From contig JALUUM010000001.1 in NCBI GenBank assembly GCA_027021365.1, positions 1 through 64,000 of the forward strand: DNA of 64,000 nucleotides, written 5' to 3'. The notes under the pieces are model-generated. The model had not been told where the DNA came from, ran no database searches, and worked only from the letters and a program-made list of their open reading frames with translations. This DNA comes from Spirochaetales bacterium (GTDB lineage Bacteria > Spirochaetota > Spirochaetia > SZUA-6). The translations under genes and the position numbers were made by a program. How positions within the stretch are numbered: position 1 is the stretch's first letter; every line of letters starts with the position of its first letter. This document shows positions 41,642-49,811 of this stretch, one piece after another.

Positions 41642-43930
41642 ATGAGAAAGGTAAAGATAGTTATTGTCGAGGATCTCTCCTCTGACATTGAACTTATAGA
41701 AAGGAAGCTTGAAAGCCTGGAAACCCAATGTGAGGTGAGGGTTGTAGCGGATGAAGTAAATCTTTGTAAGGTCATAAAGACATTCAAGCCGGATATAGTT
41801 TTGTCAGATTACAAGTTGCCAGGATTCTCGGGGATGGAAGCCCTGAAAATCGTGAAGGAGGCAGATGAAGACATTGCCTTTATAATCGTAACAGGGTCTA
41901 TGAATGAAATGACTGCCGTGGAATGTTTGAAGGCGGGAGCGTGGGACTATGTAATAAAGGAAAAACTTGAAAAACTGGTGCCTGCGATAGAATCTGCCTT
42001 GAAAAACAGAAAATTACTAAAGAAGAGTAAGGCATCATTGGCCGCTTTGAGGGAAAGTGAAAATCGTTTTCATACTCTCATTGAACAATCAAACGACGCA
42101 ATATACCTCTTGTACAACGGGAGGTTTGAAATCATAAACAACCGATTTACCGAAATGTTTGGTTACACGCTGAAAGAATGCAATAAGCCCGATTTCAATT
42201 TTATGACACTCGTTGCTCCGGAGAGCAGGCAGATGATTATAGAGAGGGAAGAGGCGCTAAAAAGAGGAGAAAGCGTACCTAAACTGTACGAGTTCACGGC
42301 ACTGACAAAATGGGGCAGGCGTATAATTTGCGAAGCAAGCGTTGCACACTTCAATTACAAGGAAGGTATTGCTACACAGGGAATAATTCGTGATATAACG
42401 AGTCGTAAACGGGCAGAACAGCAGATACGTATACTTTCCAAAGCGGTGGAACAGAACCCGGCTTCCATTGTAATCACGGGTACCGATGCGGAGATAGAAT
42501 ACGTCAATTCCACCTTCACAAAGATAACAGGCTATCCTTTCGAAGAAGTCGTGGGTAAGAATCCACGTATCCTGCAGTCGGGCCAGACGCCGAGAGAACG
42601 TTATGACGAACTTTGGGAAACAATAACATCCGGTAAAGTCTGGGAGGGTGAGTTCATAAACAGGAAGAAGGATGGAAGCATATTCTATGAAAAGGCATGG
42701 ATAAGTCCTATTTTCGATGAGCAAGGTAAAATATCACATTATCTCGGTGTTAAAGAAGATATAACGGAGAAACGTCAGCTCCAGGAACAGTTTCTTCAGT
42801 CTCAGAAGATGGAGGCAATTGGGCAGCTTGCCGGTGGGATCGCACATGATTTCAACAATCTCCTTACCGTGATAAATGGCTATGTCGAGGTGATTATTAG
42901 TTCAATAGACAGAAACAGTCCCTTTTTCGAGGACCTCTACGAGATAAAACATGCAGGTGAAAAGGCTGCTTCCCTTACCAGGCAGTTGCTGGCATTCAGC
43001 AGAAAGCAGATAATGAAACCCCGTGTCTTCAACTTGAACAATCTCCTTAAAGGCCTCGAGAAGATGCTTGGACGACTTATCGGAGAACACATCAATCTTA
43101 TAACTGTCTATGATAGAGAGCTCAAACCTGTAAAGGCTGATCCGGGACAGTTGGAACAGGTTGTATTGAATCTTGCCGTGAATGCCCGTGATGCAATGCC
43201 GGAAGGGGGAAGATTGAGTATAGAGACACGGAATGTGCGGGTAGATGAGGAATATGCAAGGCTACATAGGGGTATGCGGGGCGGGGAATATGTACTACTG
43301 AGTATAAGTGATACTGGAATTGGAATGGATGAATATACGAGGGAGCACATTTTTGAACCCTTTTTCACAACCAAGGGAAAAGGCAAGGGGACAGGACTGG
43401 GGCTTTCAACGGTGTACGGGATTGTAAGGCAGAGCGGTGGGTTTGTCTGGGTTTACAGCGAACCGGGTATGGGAACTGAAATAAAGGTTTATCTCCCTGC
43501 CGCAAGAGAGGAGGAGGCAAGAAGGATCGAAAAGGAAGCAGAAAAGAAAACTCTTACAGGTAGCGAAACGATAATAGTGGCAGAGGATGAAGAGATAGTA
43601 AGGGAGTTTATTGTTTCGGTTTTGAAAAATTATGGTTATACCGTTCTTGTGGCAAAAAACAAGAATGAAGCTCTGGAAATAGCCCTCTCCCATGAGGGAG
43701 GGTTGGATTTACTGTTGAGTGATGTCGTGATGCCGGGAGGAACCGGGGTGGAACTGGCAAATGATCTTAGGAAAAAGCACCCTGAATTGAAAGTGCTTCT
43801 TATGTCGGGCTATTCGGATGAGGCTTTCGGAGAAAGGGGACTTTCAGAATTTGGAGGGAATTTCATTCAAAAGCCATTTTCCATAGAGGAGCTTGCCGAA
43901 AAGGTGAGAAACACATTAGACAGCAGTTGA
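41642..43930 (+). CDS. Hybrid REC-PAS-PAS-kinase-REC protein
   Basis: 762 residues. N-terminal receiver (1-120: VKIVIVEDLSSDIEL, DIVLSDYKLPGFSG, DYVIKEKL), PAS (about 140-260), PAS-PAC (about 265-385: NPASIVITGTDAEIEYVNSTF, read as NPASIVITGTDAEIE), a HisKA domain of the GGIAHDFNNLLTVINGYVE type, HATPase_c (NLAVNARDAMPEGG, DTGIGMDEYTREHIFEPFFT as DTGIGMDEYTREH, GTGLGLSTVYG) and a C-terminal receiver (640-762: ETIIVAEDEEIVREF, LLLSDVVMPGGTG, IQKPFSIEEL). No membrane segment. A receiver at each end suggests it receives phosphate from the upstream kinase/Rcp1 pair and passes it to its own C-terminal Asp. Confidence 0.9.
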   Translation: MRKVKIVIVEDLSSDIELIERKLESLETQCEVRVVADEVNLCKVIKTFKPDIVLSDYKLPGFSGMEALKIVKEADEDIAFIIVTGSMNEMTAVECLKAGAWDYVIKEKLEKLVPAIESALKNRKLLKKSKASLAALRESENRFHTLIEQSNDAIYLLYNGRFEIINNRFTEMFGYTLKECNKPDFNFMTLVAPESRQMIIEREEALKRGESVPKLYEFTALTKWGRRIICEASVAHFNYKEGIATQGIIRDITSRKRAEQQIRILSKAVEQNPASIVITGTDAEIEYVNSTFTKITGYPFEEVVGKNPRILQSGQTPRERYDELWETITSGKVWEGEFINRKKDGSIFYEKAWISPIFDEQGKISHYLGVKEDITEKRQLQEQFLQSQKMEAIGQLAGGIAHDFNNLLTVINGYVEVIISSIDRNSPFFEDLYEIKHAGEKAASLTRQLLAFSRKQIMKPRVFNLNNLLKGLEKMLGRLIGEHINLITVYDRELKPVKADPGQLEQVVLNLAVNARDAMPEGGRLSIETRNVRVDEEYARLHRGMRGGEYVLLSISDTGIGMDEYTREHIFEPFFTTKGKGKGTGLGLSTVYGIVRQSGGFVWVYSEPGMGTEIKVYLPAAREEEARRIEKEAEKKTLTGSETIIVAEDEEIVREFIVSVLKNYGYTVLVAKNKNEALEIALSHEGGLDLLLSDVVMPGGTGVELANDLRKKHPELKVLLMSGYSDEAFGERGLSEFGGNFIQKPFSIEELAEKVRNTLDSS

Positions 43931-43973
43931 GCCTTGGGTAAAGCAAAGCTGAATTGTGAAATGCAAGGGTAAT

Positions 43974-44240
43974 TCATGACAGGATGATGTCCTGAGCTAT
44001 TTGTTTTGCTACAGTACCAAAACTGTTTGTGTTGAGTATGATCATGTCAGCATTAAATTTTTCCAGCTTCCTTGTCAGATTGTACTTGTCATAGAGGTCA
44101 TTCAGGGCCCTAAGAATAAGGTTGTATTTTTCTTCCAGTACCTGATACCTCTTTATCATTGTTAAAAAGCGTTTCATTAGCTTCTCTACTATGTCGTAGT
44201 ATTCCTGCAGATTCTCGAACTCTCTTTTAGACATCCACAT
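43974..44240 (-). CDS. Small coiled-coil protein of unknown function
   Basis: 88 residues, not recognised. Residues about 5-62 are strongly helical and charged with heptad-like spacing (REFENLQEYYDIVEKLMKRF, LEEKYNLILRALNDLYDKYN); the last 25 residues are more mixed (FNADMIILNTNSFGTVAKQI). AGGAGG precedes the ATG, which supports a real gene. It is convergent with the hybrid kinase and divergent from the CARF/sigma-54 regulator, sharing the 370-base region that holds the paired dyads at 44366-44400. It could be a co-regulated partner of that regulator, but this is inference. Confidence 0.6.
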   Translation of the reverse strand: MWMSKREFENLQEYYDIVEKLMKRFLTMIKRYQVLEEKYNLILRALNDLYDKYNLTRKLEKFNADMIILNTNSFGTVAKQIAQDIILS

Positions 44241-44365
44241 AAGATACCTCCTTCAGAAAACTTAAAAAAGATCCTACTGCATATCGGTTCTTTCGTTAAA
44301 CTATCATACAATAATTGTACCACCCACTGTTGTTCCTTTTCACCGGGAATATGGGCTTCTGTTGA

Positions 44366-44400
44366 GTAACTTTTGTTACATGTTGCGTAACTGCGGTTAC
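44366..44400. promoter_or_regulatory. Paired GTAAC-N4-GTTAC dyads
   Basis: GTAACTTTTGTTAC (44366-44379) and GTAACTGCGGTTAC (44387-44400) have identical five-base arms and centres 21 bp apart, the same spacing as the tct enhancer pair. They lie about 55-85 bases upstream of the sigma-54 promoter at 44453, as expected of activator sites. Confidence 0.75.
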
Positions 44401-44452
44401 GGAATAGGCAAAGGAATGTTTCCCGGTACATCTTTAAAAGGTCTTAAGCCTC

Positions 44453-44468
44453 TGGCATTTCTTTTGCT
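44453..44468 (+). promoter_or_regulatory. Sigma-54 promoter before the CARF regulator
   Basis: TGGCATTTCTTTTGCT: GG and GC ten bases apart, TGGCA and TTGCT exact. Transcription would start near 44480, leaving a leader of about 130 bases before ATG 44610. In that leader a ten-codon ORF (44493-44525, encoding MRIQLFIAVS) follows AGGAGAG; whether it is translated is unknown. Confidence 0.78.
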
Positions 44469-44521
44469 AGATATAATAAGAGGATAGGAGAGATGAGAAT
44501 ACAGTTGTTCATCGCTGTTTC

Positions 44522-44550
44522 TTGACCTGGATTGTAAATGAAAATATGAT
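44522..44550 (+). promoter_or_regulatory. Second, sigma-70 promoter of the CARF regulator
   Basis: TTGACC (44522-44527), 17 bases, TATGAT (44545-44550). It would give a basal supply of the activator, with the sigma-54 promoter adding autoactivation. Confidence 0.5.
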
Positions 44551-44609
44551 TTTTATTGTGGAAGGAACTGTCTTGTTATTGGCTTGTCTGACCACGGGAG
44601 GTTTGAAGT

Positions 44610-46160
44610 ATGAAGGTACTTTTCAGTTTCGTAGGAAACAGGGACCCTTATATCGAAAACTCAGAGGAGTACGGGCCGCTTCTTTCCCTACTCGATAAAC
44701 GGGAGTTTTCCAGGGTCTACCTCTTTTGCACGGGGCCTGAATACATAGAACGTGCCCGCAGTATCGAGACAATAAAAAAGGAAGAGGGCTCGGGAATCAA
44801 TTTCAAGTTCGTCAGCATGGAACTGGAATCTCCGGTGGATTACGAGGAGATTTTCGGCAAGCTAAAGGCTTCCGTGGATGAAATTATAAAGCTCATTTCG
44901 CATGAGAAGCCGGAGATAAGTATACTTTTGGATCCCGGGACGCCACAAATGCAGACTGTGTGGTTTATACTTGTGAAGGGAGGTTACCTCGATGCGAAAC
45001 TTCTCCAGGGGGTTCCTCCGAAATTTGCAGGTGGTGCATACATGGTAAGGGAGATTGTCCTGGACGACAGTGCCATGCCGGGAATAAAGGTCGTTTTCGA
45101 GGAAGAAGGAAAGGATGAGGAGAGGAAGGACAGGGGGAAATCTGCAAAGCGTACAGGGAAATGGCTCGTATCGGAATCAGAACTGGAAATTATAGGGAGT
45201 TCACCGGATTTCAAGGATGTTCTTGAAAAGGCAGGAAAATTTGCCGGGTATGAAATATCAATACTGATTCAGGGAGAAACGGGTAGCGGCAAAGGTCTTA
45301 TTGCAAGGTACATTCATGAGAAGAGCAGGCGCAAAGGAGGGCCCTTCATTACCGTCGACTGTGCAGCGATCTCTGAGTCGCTCGTGGAGAGCGAGCTCTT
45401 CGGTCACAAAAAGGGGGCATTTACCGGCGCCGAATCTGACAGGCTGGGACAGTTCCGGGCAGCCGATGGCGGAACGATTTTCCTGGACGAGATAGGCGAG
45501 CTTCCCCTGAGGCTTCAGCCAAAACTTTTAAGGGTACTAGATGACAAGCGCTTTCTTCCGATGGGTTCGGACAGGGAGGTCGTAGTGGATGTAAGGATAC
45601 TTGCCGCAACGAACAGAAATCTCGAGAAACTCGTTGAAGAGGGCAGGTTCAGGAGGGACCTCTATGAGAGACTCAACGAGGTGTCCATTCATGTTCCACC
45701 TTTGAGAGAGAGAAAGGAGGACATACCTGAACTCGTGAGGTTCTTCCTGGAGAAGTGGAATAGGAAGTACAACGAGAAGAAGGGGCTTTCAGAGGAGACA
45801 ATCCGATACCTGATGGATTATCCCTGGCCGGGAAACATTCGCGAACTTTCCAATACTATCTCCCACCTCTGTGCTGCAGGGAAGTCTGAAAAAATAGGGC
45901 CGGAATTTCTTCCTCCGAAACTACTTGCATATTTCTATGCACCAAAGGGATTGAATTCCTTAGATGTGAATATCCCGGATGATGGCCTTAACCTCAATGC
46001 ACTTCTCTATCAAATGGAGAAGGAGTACTACGAGAAGGCTCTTCGGAAGGCCAGGGGAAACAGGGAAAAGGCTGCGAGGCTCCTCGGTATAAATCCACCG
46101 GCATTTCGCAAGGCCCTCCGTGAACGGTTTGATATAAAATTTGAAGCGGGAGGAGATTGA
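44610..46160 (+). CDS. RtcR-like sigma-54 activator with CARF-type sensor domain
   Basis: 516 residues. There is no receiver: residues 1-180 resemble the CARF (Rossmann) domain of RtcR, with VLFSFVGNRDPYIENSEEYGP-type start (FSFVGNRDPY), the ligand-loop-like LLDPGTPQMQTVWFILVKGG and YLDAKLLQGVPPKFAGG, which align with the E. coli RtcR segments around TTGTHVAQICWFLL and LPARLIQSSPP. Then AAA+ with GETGSGKGL (Walker A), LFGHKKGAFTGAES (GAFTGA intact), GGTIFLDEIGEL, and a Fis-type HTH NREKAARLLGINPPAFRKAL. In RtcR the CARF domain holds the activator silent until an RNA-derived ligand binds. No rtcB, rtcA, CRISPR or other CARF effector is in the window, so its target is unknown. GGGAGG precedes the ATG. 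Confidence 0.87.
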   Translation: MKVLFSFVGNRDPYIENSEEYGPLLSLLDKREFSRVYLFCTGPEYIERARSIETIKKEEGSGINFKFVSMELESPVDYEEIFGKLKASVDEIIKLISHEKPEISILLDPGTPQMQTVWFILVKGGYLDAKLLQGVPPKFAGGAYMVREIVLDDSAMPGIKVVFEEEGKDEERKDRGKSAKRTGKWLVSESELEIIGSSPDFKDVLEKAGKFAGYEISILIQGETGSGKGLIARYIHEKSRRKGGPFITVDCAAISESLVESELFGHKKGAFTGAESDRLGQFRAADGGTIFLDEIGELPLRLQPKLLRVLDDKRFLPMGSDREVVVDVRILAATNRNLEKLVEEGRFRRDLYERLNEVSIHVPPLRERKEDIPELVRFFLEKWNRKYNEKKGLSEETIRYLMDYPWPGNIRELSNTISHLCAAGKSEKIGPEFLPPKLLAYFYAPKGLNSLDVNIPDDGLNLNALLYQMEKEYYEKALRKARGNREKAARLLGINPPAFRKALRERFDIKFEAGGD

Positions 46161-46172
46161 AAGCCTCCCGCT
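46145..46172 (+). terminator. Terminator of the CARF regulator gene
   Basis: A perfect nine-base stem AGCGGGAGG/CCTCCCGCT with a ten-base loop that contains the stop codon, followed by a T-rich stretch (GTCTTTCTC). Confidence 0.55.
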
Positions 46173-46209
46173 GTCTTTCTCTGGGTAGATTATAGTGATT
46201 CGATAACAA

Positions 46210-47841
46210 TCATTGTTTTGTCATCGATATACTGTTCTGGGCCATGCTGTCCCTTATTATAAAACGCGTGCCTAACCCGTAATGTGCAACAGTTGTTATG
46301 CGCGGGTTGGAACCGGAGGGATCATCCCATTCTGTAACAGTGTCGGGGAACACCTCCATCGGTACCCGTACTTGGAAGAGCATCTCGTCGTTGGGACTGG
46401 GGGCTCCTGCATAGGTGTAGTTCAAGTCTTCCATGTTCACCATGTATGTTACCCCGTCCCAGCCTGCCGGCCATCCGCCTGCCGGGGGATTGTTTCTGAT
46501 TTCATCCTCATTAAAATAGGCTATCTGATGGTCTGCAGCCTCAAAGGCTATTTTGAGTTCGAATGTCCCACCGGTGGTTATCGGGTTTCCGTTTTCATCC
46601 TTTGGAGGGGCCATTATGAATACAAATTCACTTTCAGCACCGTTGAAGTTTATATCAGTGGCAATGGTAGGGTCATACACAACCATATCGTCCGGGTCAG
46701 AGCTTACCGGGTTACTGGTGAAACGGTAGCTCGAGGGGTAATTGAAAACATAGTTTAGCATTCTCGAGAGCACGGTATAGGTTGCATTCGGATCGTCGGG
46801 ATAATCACCCTGCCAGACCTTTATTACAAAGGAATCGCCTGCCTTAAAGAAGGATGTCGAGCCAGTGGGAAGCATCAGATTTGCCCCAAATCCACCGGAA
46901 TCGCCTGTAGGTGTTAAAGTGTAACCCTGGTCTTTCCAGTTATAGGGGTTATCAGCCGGCCCTGCAAGAAGTGTAGGAAGGTATGACGGGCCCGGTTGTT
47001 CCATAACTTCCACTTTTACTATGGGCTTTGTCAGTGCATTAGGATCGGTTGGTTCTACGAGTATATCCAGCCTGAGGTCCCTCACAAGTGCAGCCTGCTT
47101 CTGGGAGTCCGTGGTGTTGTAATAATCTAGATAATCTGCAGATTCGATATCGAGAAGCTGTCCAATACTTACGTGGAAAAGGGAGTCTCCGCTTGCATTG
47201 GCTTCCGTATCGGTATCGAAATCGTCTGCTATCCCGTCTCCGTCATCGTCTGCATCGAGAACATCGACTAGGCCGTCACCATCTTTATCTGCTTTGTTTG
47301 TAGTTGTAGCTGTAGTTACATCATCCGAGCCTTTCCCAAGCGAATCGAGGCCTACAGGAACTCCGGAACTGTCCGTTCGTGCCGTTATGCTGTTGTCAGT
47401 TATGTTACTAACATCATTTTCCGGCGTTATCGGGGCTGTTGTCGGATCCTGTGGGATATCGATTTTCCCAAGGTCGACTCCGGTGCCCGAGGAAGCCTTT
47501 ATTCCTGTTAATGCTTCACCCGTGCCAGCCTGACCATATGTAACTGTACCGACGGTTTGTCCGTCTTCACCAACTATACTTACAATATAGGTGCTTTCAC
47601 CGGTACCTCTGGTACCGATTCCCTTACTGAATGTATTGGTTTTGAGGTCCACTGAGAAAGCTCCATTTGCATCCGTAAAGCCGTGGAAAGTATTTCCTGT
47701 GATAGTGTCGACCGCAACGACCATGTATTTACCCGCAAGCTGGTTGCCGGCCCTGAGAAGCGTACCTATTATTGTGCCAGTAGTGTCCAGCACTTCATTG
47801 GTATTAAGTTGACATGAGAAGAATAGAACTATAAGTACCAA
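46210..47841 (-). CDS. Surface lipoprotein with TSP3-like calcium repeats
   Basis: 543 residues as given from TTG 47841, but that start leaves no charged n-region. The frame stays open to CTG 47868, which would add MKNSHLAIL and make a complete lipoprotein signal (MKNSHLAILLVLIVLFFSC); the lipobox Cys lies in LFFSCQ. I therefore suspect a CTG start, although no Shine-Dalgarno is visible for either codon. After the Cys come a carboxypeptidase-regulatory-like beta sandwich (AVDTITGNTFHGFTDANGAF), a long T/S/D-rich linker, an acidic calcium-binding repeat (DKDGDGLVDVLDADDDGDGI) and a 300-residue C-terminal region with no recognised motif. It is probably anchored in the outer envelope. Function unknown. 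Confidence 0.72.
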   Translation of the reverse strand: MVLIVLFFSCQLNTNEVLDTTGTIIGTLLRAGNQLAGKYMVVAVDTITGNTFHGFTDANGAFSVDLKTNTFSKGIGTRGTGESTYIVSIVGEDGQTVGTVTYGQAGTGEALTGIKASSGTGVDLGKIDIPQDPTTAPITPENDVSNITDNSITARTDSSGVPVGLDSLGKGSDDVTTATTTNKADKDGDGLVDVLDADDDGDGIADDFDTDTEANASGDSLFHVSIGQLLDIESADYLDYYNTTDSQKQAALVRDLRLDILVEPTDPNALTKPIVKVEVMEQPGPSYLPTLLAGPADNPYNWKDQGYTLTPTGDSGGFGANLMLPTGSTSFFKAGDSFVIKVWQGDYPDDPNATYTVLSRMLNYVFNYPSSYRFTSNPVSSDPDDMVVYDPTIATDINFNGAESEFVFIMAPPKDENGNPITTGGTFELKIAFEAADHQIAYFNEDEIRNNPPAGGWPAGWDGVTYMVNMEDLNYTYAGAPSPNDEMLFQVRVPMEVFPDTVTEWDDPSGSNPRITTVAHYGLGTRFIIRDSMAQNSISMTKQ

Positions 47842-47914
47842 TAAGATTGCAAGATGGGAATTTTTCAGAGAGAATTACATGATACGAGAAAGAAAAAGTA
47901 AATAATCTAATAGA

Positions 47915-47943
47915 TTGAAAAATAAAAGCTGGAGCTGTATAAT
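47915..47943 (+). promoter_or_regulatory. Sigma-70 promoter of the CsgG-like gene
   Basis: TTGAAA (47915-47920), 17 bases, TATAAT (47938-47943): 11 of 12 consensus positions, with a leader of about 38 bases. Confidence 0.7.
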
Positions 47944-47987
47944 ACAATTGTAATATATTATACTACGATATAAAAACGAGGTGATTT

Positions 47988-48893
47988 TTGAAAAGGTTCT
48001 ACGTTATTCTGTTCGCTGTTATGATATCCTTCCCTCTTTTTTCAGAGGCTGCCAAACCGAGGGTCGGCGTTCTTGATTTCAGGGCAAACAATATTTCAAG
48101 GAGTGATGCTGATGCAATAAACGATGTGTTTGTCTCTGAGCTGGTAACTGCAGGTTACTACGATGTCGTTGACAGGAAAAATATACAGACTCTTTTGAAA
48201 GAGATGGAGTTTCAATTGGGTGAGCAAGCGGATTCCGAGTATGCCGTAAAGGTAGGGAAGATACTCTCACTTCAGTATGTCATGTACGGTTCTGTGAGCA
48301 AGCTGGGGAGAAGCTATATATTGACAGTGTATCTGATAAATGTAGAGACGGCAAAAATTATCGATTCGGCACAAAAAAAATTCTACACGATAGAGCAGAG
48401 CTACAGTGCGGTTAAGGAAGTGATATCGAAACTTGGAGGTGGAAAATCCGGCAGGGAAGACGGAAAGAGTGATTTTGGCGGGGCAAATACTGCAATTGCA
48501 AAAAAAACTTCCGGCCGGAAGCTGCTTGACCGAGTTAAAGGCAAAATCTCCATCGAAGTCGGCGGAGGCGGAGTGGTCGGTGGCTACGAGAGCGGGCTGG
48601 AGATAGAATCTGTCGGGAGTTACATGTTCACTGACAGGTGGGGAGCCGGCCTGGGAGTGATGCTTGGTATCGGTGAGTTTGGCCTCCACTTCGGTATGAA
48701 TTTCAATGTTTACTATCGTTTTACCGATTTCTTAAGAATGAGCCTTGGTCTCAGGGGCTTTCCGAATTATACGAACTCATTCGGAGGTCCCTCTGTTGGA
48801 GTGTACTTTGGAAAAATGTATGGACGTATCAGCATGGATATTGTGGATGCAATAGGCCTAGGTCTCGATTTTGGTTATAGATTCGATTTGTAG
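47988..48893 (+). CDS. CsgG/FlgO-like domain protein with C-terminal beta barrel
   Basis: 301 residues from TTG with GAGGTG upstream. Signal peptide FYVILFAVMISFPLFSEA. Residues about 25-150 match the CsgG/FlgO type: KPRVGVLDFRANNISRSDAD, FVSELVTAGYYDVVDRKNIQ, GKILSLQYVMYGSVSKLGRS and TVYLINVETAKIIDSAQKKF. A G/S/K-rich linker follows, then about 110 residues of alternating Gly/aromatic strands ending in FGYRFDL, whose last aromatic/Leu pattern is typical of an outer-membrane barrel. The pairing of a periplasmic CsgG-like domain with a small barrel occurs in spirochaetes; the role is probably in envelope assembly or secretion, not established. Divergent from the lipoprotein gene. Confidence 0.75.
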   Translation: MKRFYVILFAVMISFPLFSEAAKPRVGVLDFRANNISRSDADAINDVFVSELVTAGYYDVVDRKNIQTLLKEMEFQLGEQADSEYAVKVGKILSLQYVMYGSVSKLGRSYILTVYLINVETAKIIDSAQKKFYTIEQSYSAVKEVISKLGGGKSGREDGKSDFGGANTAIAKKTSGRKLLDRVKGKISIEVGGGGVVGGYESGLEIESVGSYMFTDRWGAGLGVMLGIGEFGLHFGMNFNVYYRFTDFLRMSLGLRGFPNYTNSFGGPSVGVYFGKMYGRISMDIVDAIGLGLDFGYRFDL

Positions 48894-48923
48894 ATTCAAT
48901 TCCACGGATGTGATCACCTGTAT

Positions 48924-48953
48924 TTGATCTCTATTATCCGTCTATATTATAAT
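48924..48953 (+). promoter_or_regulatory. Probable promoter of the diiron protein/chemoreceptor pair
   Basis: TTGATC (48924-48929), 18 bases, TATAAT (48948-48953), about 70 bases upstream of ATG 49032. Confidence 0.45.
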
Positions 48954-49031
48954 TTATAATTTTTAAAATAAAAACAGTATAGACAATAAGCTCAAAATGA
49001 TTGAATATATAACCAGGAGGAGTTGAGTTTA

Positions 49032-49808
49032 ATGGATACCAAAGGCTATGCTGTGGGTGAAGTAATCTTTGATGGAGAAAACCACAAGGTCGTCTGGCTG
49101 GGATGGGATACCGATGACAGTGGCGGGGCCGTACAGACGAATCAGTACCTTATAATACATGGTAGTGATGGTTTTCTTCTCGACCCGGGTGGTGTGCATC
49201 TCTTTTCCAGGGTCGTATCCGTTATTTCACGTTACATAGATCTGGACAGGATACGAGAGATACTATTCTCTCACCAGGACCCCGATGTGTCTTCCGGAAT
49301 CGCCCTGTGGCTGGGAATAACAGAGGCAACTATCAGGCTATCATCCCTCTGGCTGAGATTTGTGCCCCATTTTGGGCTTGTCCAGCTTAGCAGGATAACG
49401 GAGGTACCGGACAGAGGAGAGGCACTTTCCCTTGGTGGTGAGGGAGAAATCAGGATGATACCTGCTCACTTCCTTCATTCACCCGGCAACTTCAGTTATT
49501 ACGATACGATATCCGGTATTCTCTTCTCCGGTGACATTGGGGCTGCGGTTTTTCCAACAGGTAGTGAGTATCTCTATGTGGAAGATTTCGACAAACACTT
49601 GGGGTACATGGAGGGATTTCACAGAAGGTACATGGCTTCGAACAAAGTGTGTGCAAATTGGGTAAAAAGGGTGAGGGCGGAAAGAATCAATATGATTGCT
49701 CCGCAGCACGGGGCAATATTTCCGGAGAATCAGGTAAACAGGTTCCTGGACTGGTTTTCCGACCTTCAATGCGGAAGTGATATCATTGAAACCATAAATG
49801 AGAGCTGA
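49032..49808 (+). CDS. Diiron MBL-fold protein, ODP-like oxygen/redox sensor
   Basis: 258 residues from ATG 49032, nine bases after AGGAGGAG (an upstream TTG at 49023 touches the ribosome site and is rejected). The fold is that of the flavodiiron MBL domain: NQYLIIHGSDGFLLDPGG, metal ligands in LFSHQDPDVSSG (H-x-D-x-D), PAHFLHSPGNFSYYD (His), LFSGDIGAA (Asp) and APQHGAIF (His). No flavodoxin domain follows. In Treponema denticola a diiron MBL protein of this kind (ODP) senses oxygen/iron for a chemoreceptor; the next gene, three bases on, is a soluble chemoreceptor, so the same pairing is inferred. Confidence 0.83.
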   Translation: MDTKGYAVGEVIFDGENHKVVWLGWDTDDSGGAVQTNQYLIIHGSDGFLLDPGGVHLFSRVVSVISRYIDLDRIREILFSHQDPDVSSGIALWLGITEATIRLSSLWLRFVPHFGLVQLSRITEVPDRGEALSLGGEGEIRMIPAHFLHSPGNFSYYDTISGILFSGDIGAAVFPTGSEYLYVEDFDKHLGYMEGFHRRYMASNKVCANWVKRVRAERINMIAPQHGAIFPENQVNRFLDWFSDLQCGSDIIETINES

Positions 49809-49811
49809 GAT

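Noticed and set aside
44493..44525. Ten-codon ORF MRIQLFIAVS in the leader of the CARF regulator as a gene
   Set aside because: It has a plausible ribosome site, but it is too short to support without conservation; mentioned only in the promoter entry.
44610..46160. Evidence for a CRISPR-Cas locus because of the CARF domain
   Set aside because: No repeat-spacer array or cas gene is visible anywhere in the window; the domain is of the RtcR regulator type.
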